A stretch of DNA of 64,000 bases from Edwardsiella anguillarum ET080813 (GTDB lineage: Bacteria; Pseudomonadota; Gammaproteobacteria; Enterobacterales; Enterobacteriaceae). The stretch spans positions 186,001-250,000 of the forward strand of contig NZ_CP006664.1 in the NCBI RefSeq assembly GCF_000264765.2. The letters are read 5' to 3'. A program made the translations under genes and the position numbers. Positions 62,425-64,000 of this stretch are shown in pieces. Numbering within the stretch: position 1 is the first letter of the stretch; each line of letters opens with the position of its first letter. Below the pieces are notes generated by a model, which did not search any database, was not told where the DNA came from, and saw nothing but the letters and a program-made list of their open reading frames with translations.

Positions 62425-64000
62425 TTAATGTCCATTAAGCGGCTGACATGGTAATAGCAACATGCCCCCTGGTGACGGCAGTGACTTCGGTATAGTCAAA
62501 CGACAACGTTCTGCACCATCCCAGCGAACATTCATTATCTCACCGACCTGAATACCCGTTAACCATATTCGGCCCTCGTCATTCACAATACCTAATTGCT
62601 CTTGGTTCTGATTACTAACAATAGCGCCAAAGGGTGGCGTACTCCCATCGGCCAACGTGATGACCGCCATTGATTTCTCCCCTGCGATGATACCAAAGCG
62701 GCGATAGCCAATAGCGCCCTCCGTCAGTGTCCCTTCTACCACCGAGCGCGTTGCCTCAACGTTATCGGCCAAGTGATCAACATCCACCTTGACTGCATTA
62801 TGGTAATAGCTGTTCACATCACCGACGACGGCCTTACCAAACATATTAGTATCAGTGATCCCGCCGTAACCATAGATCGGCACGCCTGCCACACCATCAG
62901 TATCCACCATCATCCGGGTCCCTCCCATTACATTGATCCGGTGTAGCGCCGCCCCTTGCATCGTCGCAGTCATCCCTCCCTGCAGGCTCACTCCCAGAGA
63001 GCTGTACTGCCCATCTTGGTAGCTGGCATTGGCCGTAACCTGCGCCAAGTCGCCATCATGGACAAAGTAACCCGATGCAGCCGCGCGACCTTGGTTACCC
63101 ACACCGGCACGAATGTTATAGTTATTGTTGGCATTGATGATGCCTGAATAACCAACCATATTCGTATTACCGCTGCTAGAATGCTGGCTATCATACGTTA
63201 AAGTACCATGGGTTCCCCACGGAACACTCAGGCTCACATACATCCCATCATCATTCGTATTGTTATATGCACTACGGTAAGCTGATAATGACAAACTAAT
63301 GTTTTTAATTCGGCCGAGATCAAAATAACGAGCCAGCGACAAGGTATAACTATCCTCTGATGGGCGATCCCAATAGGTTTGATGGCTATAGTTCAAGTTG
63401 GTCGAAAGATTCAATTCACTAAATTGTTTATTTAAGGTAATAGTGTATAGTTCACGTCCCATACCATCACTCTGGCCAAGATAACGCGCATCGAGATACT
63501 GAGACATGCTCATAAAGTCACGTTGACTAAAGCGATACCCAGCGAAAGTTACCTGGCTATCATATTGATCAAAGCGCTTAGAATAACTCAGGCGATACGA
63601 TCCCCCGCTCTTCACCCCTTGCTGCGGTAGTTCGGCAGTGGATTGAGTGATATCAAACGATAATGCGCCAAAAGCCATCAGGTCTCGCCCAATGCCGAGC
63701 GCTAGCGCATTATAATCACTACCCGCTAATACGGAGCCACCGTATAACGACCACCCGTTATTGATACCCCAAGAAAATTCCCCGGTGACAAACCCTGGCC
63801 CTTGTTGGTTGTGCTGATAATCTAAGGGCCTTCCCAAGGCCAACTTATAGCGTACTAGCCCGGGACGCGTCAGGTAAGGAATATTAGCCGTATTCACCTG
63901 GTAGGTACGCACCGAACCATCCTCTTCAGTAATTTTAACATCCAGCGTACCGGTTGTTGCCGAGTTGAGATCCTGAATCCGGAACGGACCGGCAGCTACC
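62425..64000 (-). CDS. Outer-membrane fimbrial usher, cluster C (N-terminus outside window)
   Basis: The frame is open to the right edge of the window, so about the last 525 residues are seen. The visible part begins at VAAGPFRIQDLNSATTGTLD (the usher AGPFxIxDL motif), goes on through the plug region LTRPGLVRYKLALGRP and the barrel, and ends with the C-terminal cysteine pair (AERCRLTIP, LLPCQP). It is strongly related to the cluster B usher, including VVEGTLTEGAIGYRRF. Upstream genes of the operon, probably the major pilin and an anchor subunit, must lie beyond 64000. Confidence 0.94.
   Translation of the reverse strand, partial: VAAGPFRIQDLNSATTGTLDVKITEEDGSVRTYQVNTANIPYLTRPGLVRYKLALGRPLDYQHNQQGPGFVTGEFSWGINNGWSLYGGSVLAGSDYNALALGIGRDLMAFGALSFDITQSTAELPQQGVKSGGSYRLSYSKRFDQYDSQVTFAGYRFSQRDFMSMSQYLDARYLGQSDGMGRELYTITLNKQFSELNLSTNLNYSHQTYWDRPSEDSYTLSLARYFDLGRIKNISLSLSAYRSAYNNTNDDGMYVSLSVPWGTHGTLTYDSQHSSSGNTNMVGYSGIINANNNYNIRAGVGNQGRAAASGYFVHDGDLAQVTANASYQDGQYSSLGVSLQGGMTATMQGAALHRINVMGGTRMMVDTDGVAGVPIYGYGGITDTNMFGKAVVGDVNSYYHNAVKVDVDHLADNVEATRSVVEGTLTEGAIGYRRFGIIAGEKSMAVITLADGSTPPFGAIVSNQNQEQLGIVNDEGRIWLTGIQVGEIMNVRWDGAERCRLTIPKSLPSPGGMLLLPCQPLNGH

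Noticed and set aside
1-64000. tRNA, rRNA genes, insertion sequences or prophage
   Set aside because: No tRNA cloverleaf, rRNA segment, transposase, integrase or paired terminal repeats were recognised by reading; a tRNA or IS search program would be needed to exclude small or degraded ones.

Overview
The window reads as chromosome of an enterobacterium (Enterobacterales). Its backbone follows the E. coli K-12 order around 19-20 min: clpA-clpS-cspD, ybjX, ybjD, lysO, hcp-hcr, ltaE, ybjT, ybjS, amiD, artPIQM-artJ, rlmC, ybjO, ybjN, nfsA, grxA, ybjM, ybjL, rybB, ybjG, deoR, dacC. The backbone is GC-rich, and several genes usual in E. coli are missing or replaced (macAB, aqpZ, poxB, ybjQP, potFGHI, rimK, mdfA). 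From memory of such genomes I favour Edwardsiella or a close Hafniaceae relative; this is inference, not proof.

Layout. 1-15600 is mostly backbone: the ClpAP adaptor region, cspD, ybjX, a lone prepilin peptidase, the OLD-family protein YbjD, the lysine exporter LysO, the nitrosative-stress pair hcp-hcr (with FNR-like and NsrR-like sites), a decayed alpha/beta hydrolase, ltaE-ybjT, ybjS and amiD. 15684-21686 is fimbrial cluster A: a CsgD-like LuxR regulator divergent from a four-gene pilin-chaperone-usher-adhesin operon. 21806-25832 is the arginine ABC transporter, with tandem ARG-box-like sites before artP and artJ. 25911-32968 is backbone again (ogt-like, rlmC, ybjO, ybjN, a DUF4250 gene, a frameshifted nfsA, grxA with an OxyR-like site, ybjM, ybjL, and the sigmaE-dependent sRNA gene rybB).

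33806-44192 is fimbrial cluster B, AT-rich, on the minus strand and organised like pap/mrp: major pilin, PapH-like subunit, usher, chaperone, two subunits, adhesin, a periplasmic coiled-coil FKBP-type protein, one more subunit, a PapB-family regulator and a LuxR-like protein. Upstream lie GATC sites spaced much as in pap-type phase switches, then about 1.2 kb of unassigned, possibly decayed DNA. 46349-53048 returns to backbone (ybjG, deoR, sdaC-sdaB, dacC), followed by a YbcL-like periplasmic protein and an AraC regulator.

54901-64000 holds fimbrial cluster C, minus strand and cut by the window end: usher, chaperone, four pilin-like subunits, a two-domain adhesin and a DsbA-like oxidoreductase. 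Beyond it is a Wzy/PglL-like membrane glycan ligase gene broken at a run of seven G.

The most notable themes are: (1) clusters B and C each carry their own periplasmic folding factor (FKBP-like in B, DsbA-like in C); (2) repeats able to change length by slippage lie at sites that could affect expression or frame: 7-bp repeats before hcp and before the cluster B adhesin, an 11-bp repeat beyond rybB, a G7 tract in the glycan ligase and a GC tract in nfsA; (3) stable hairpins directly follow the major pilin genes of clusters A and B.
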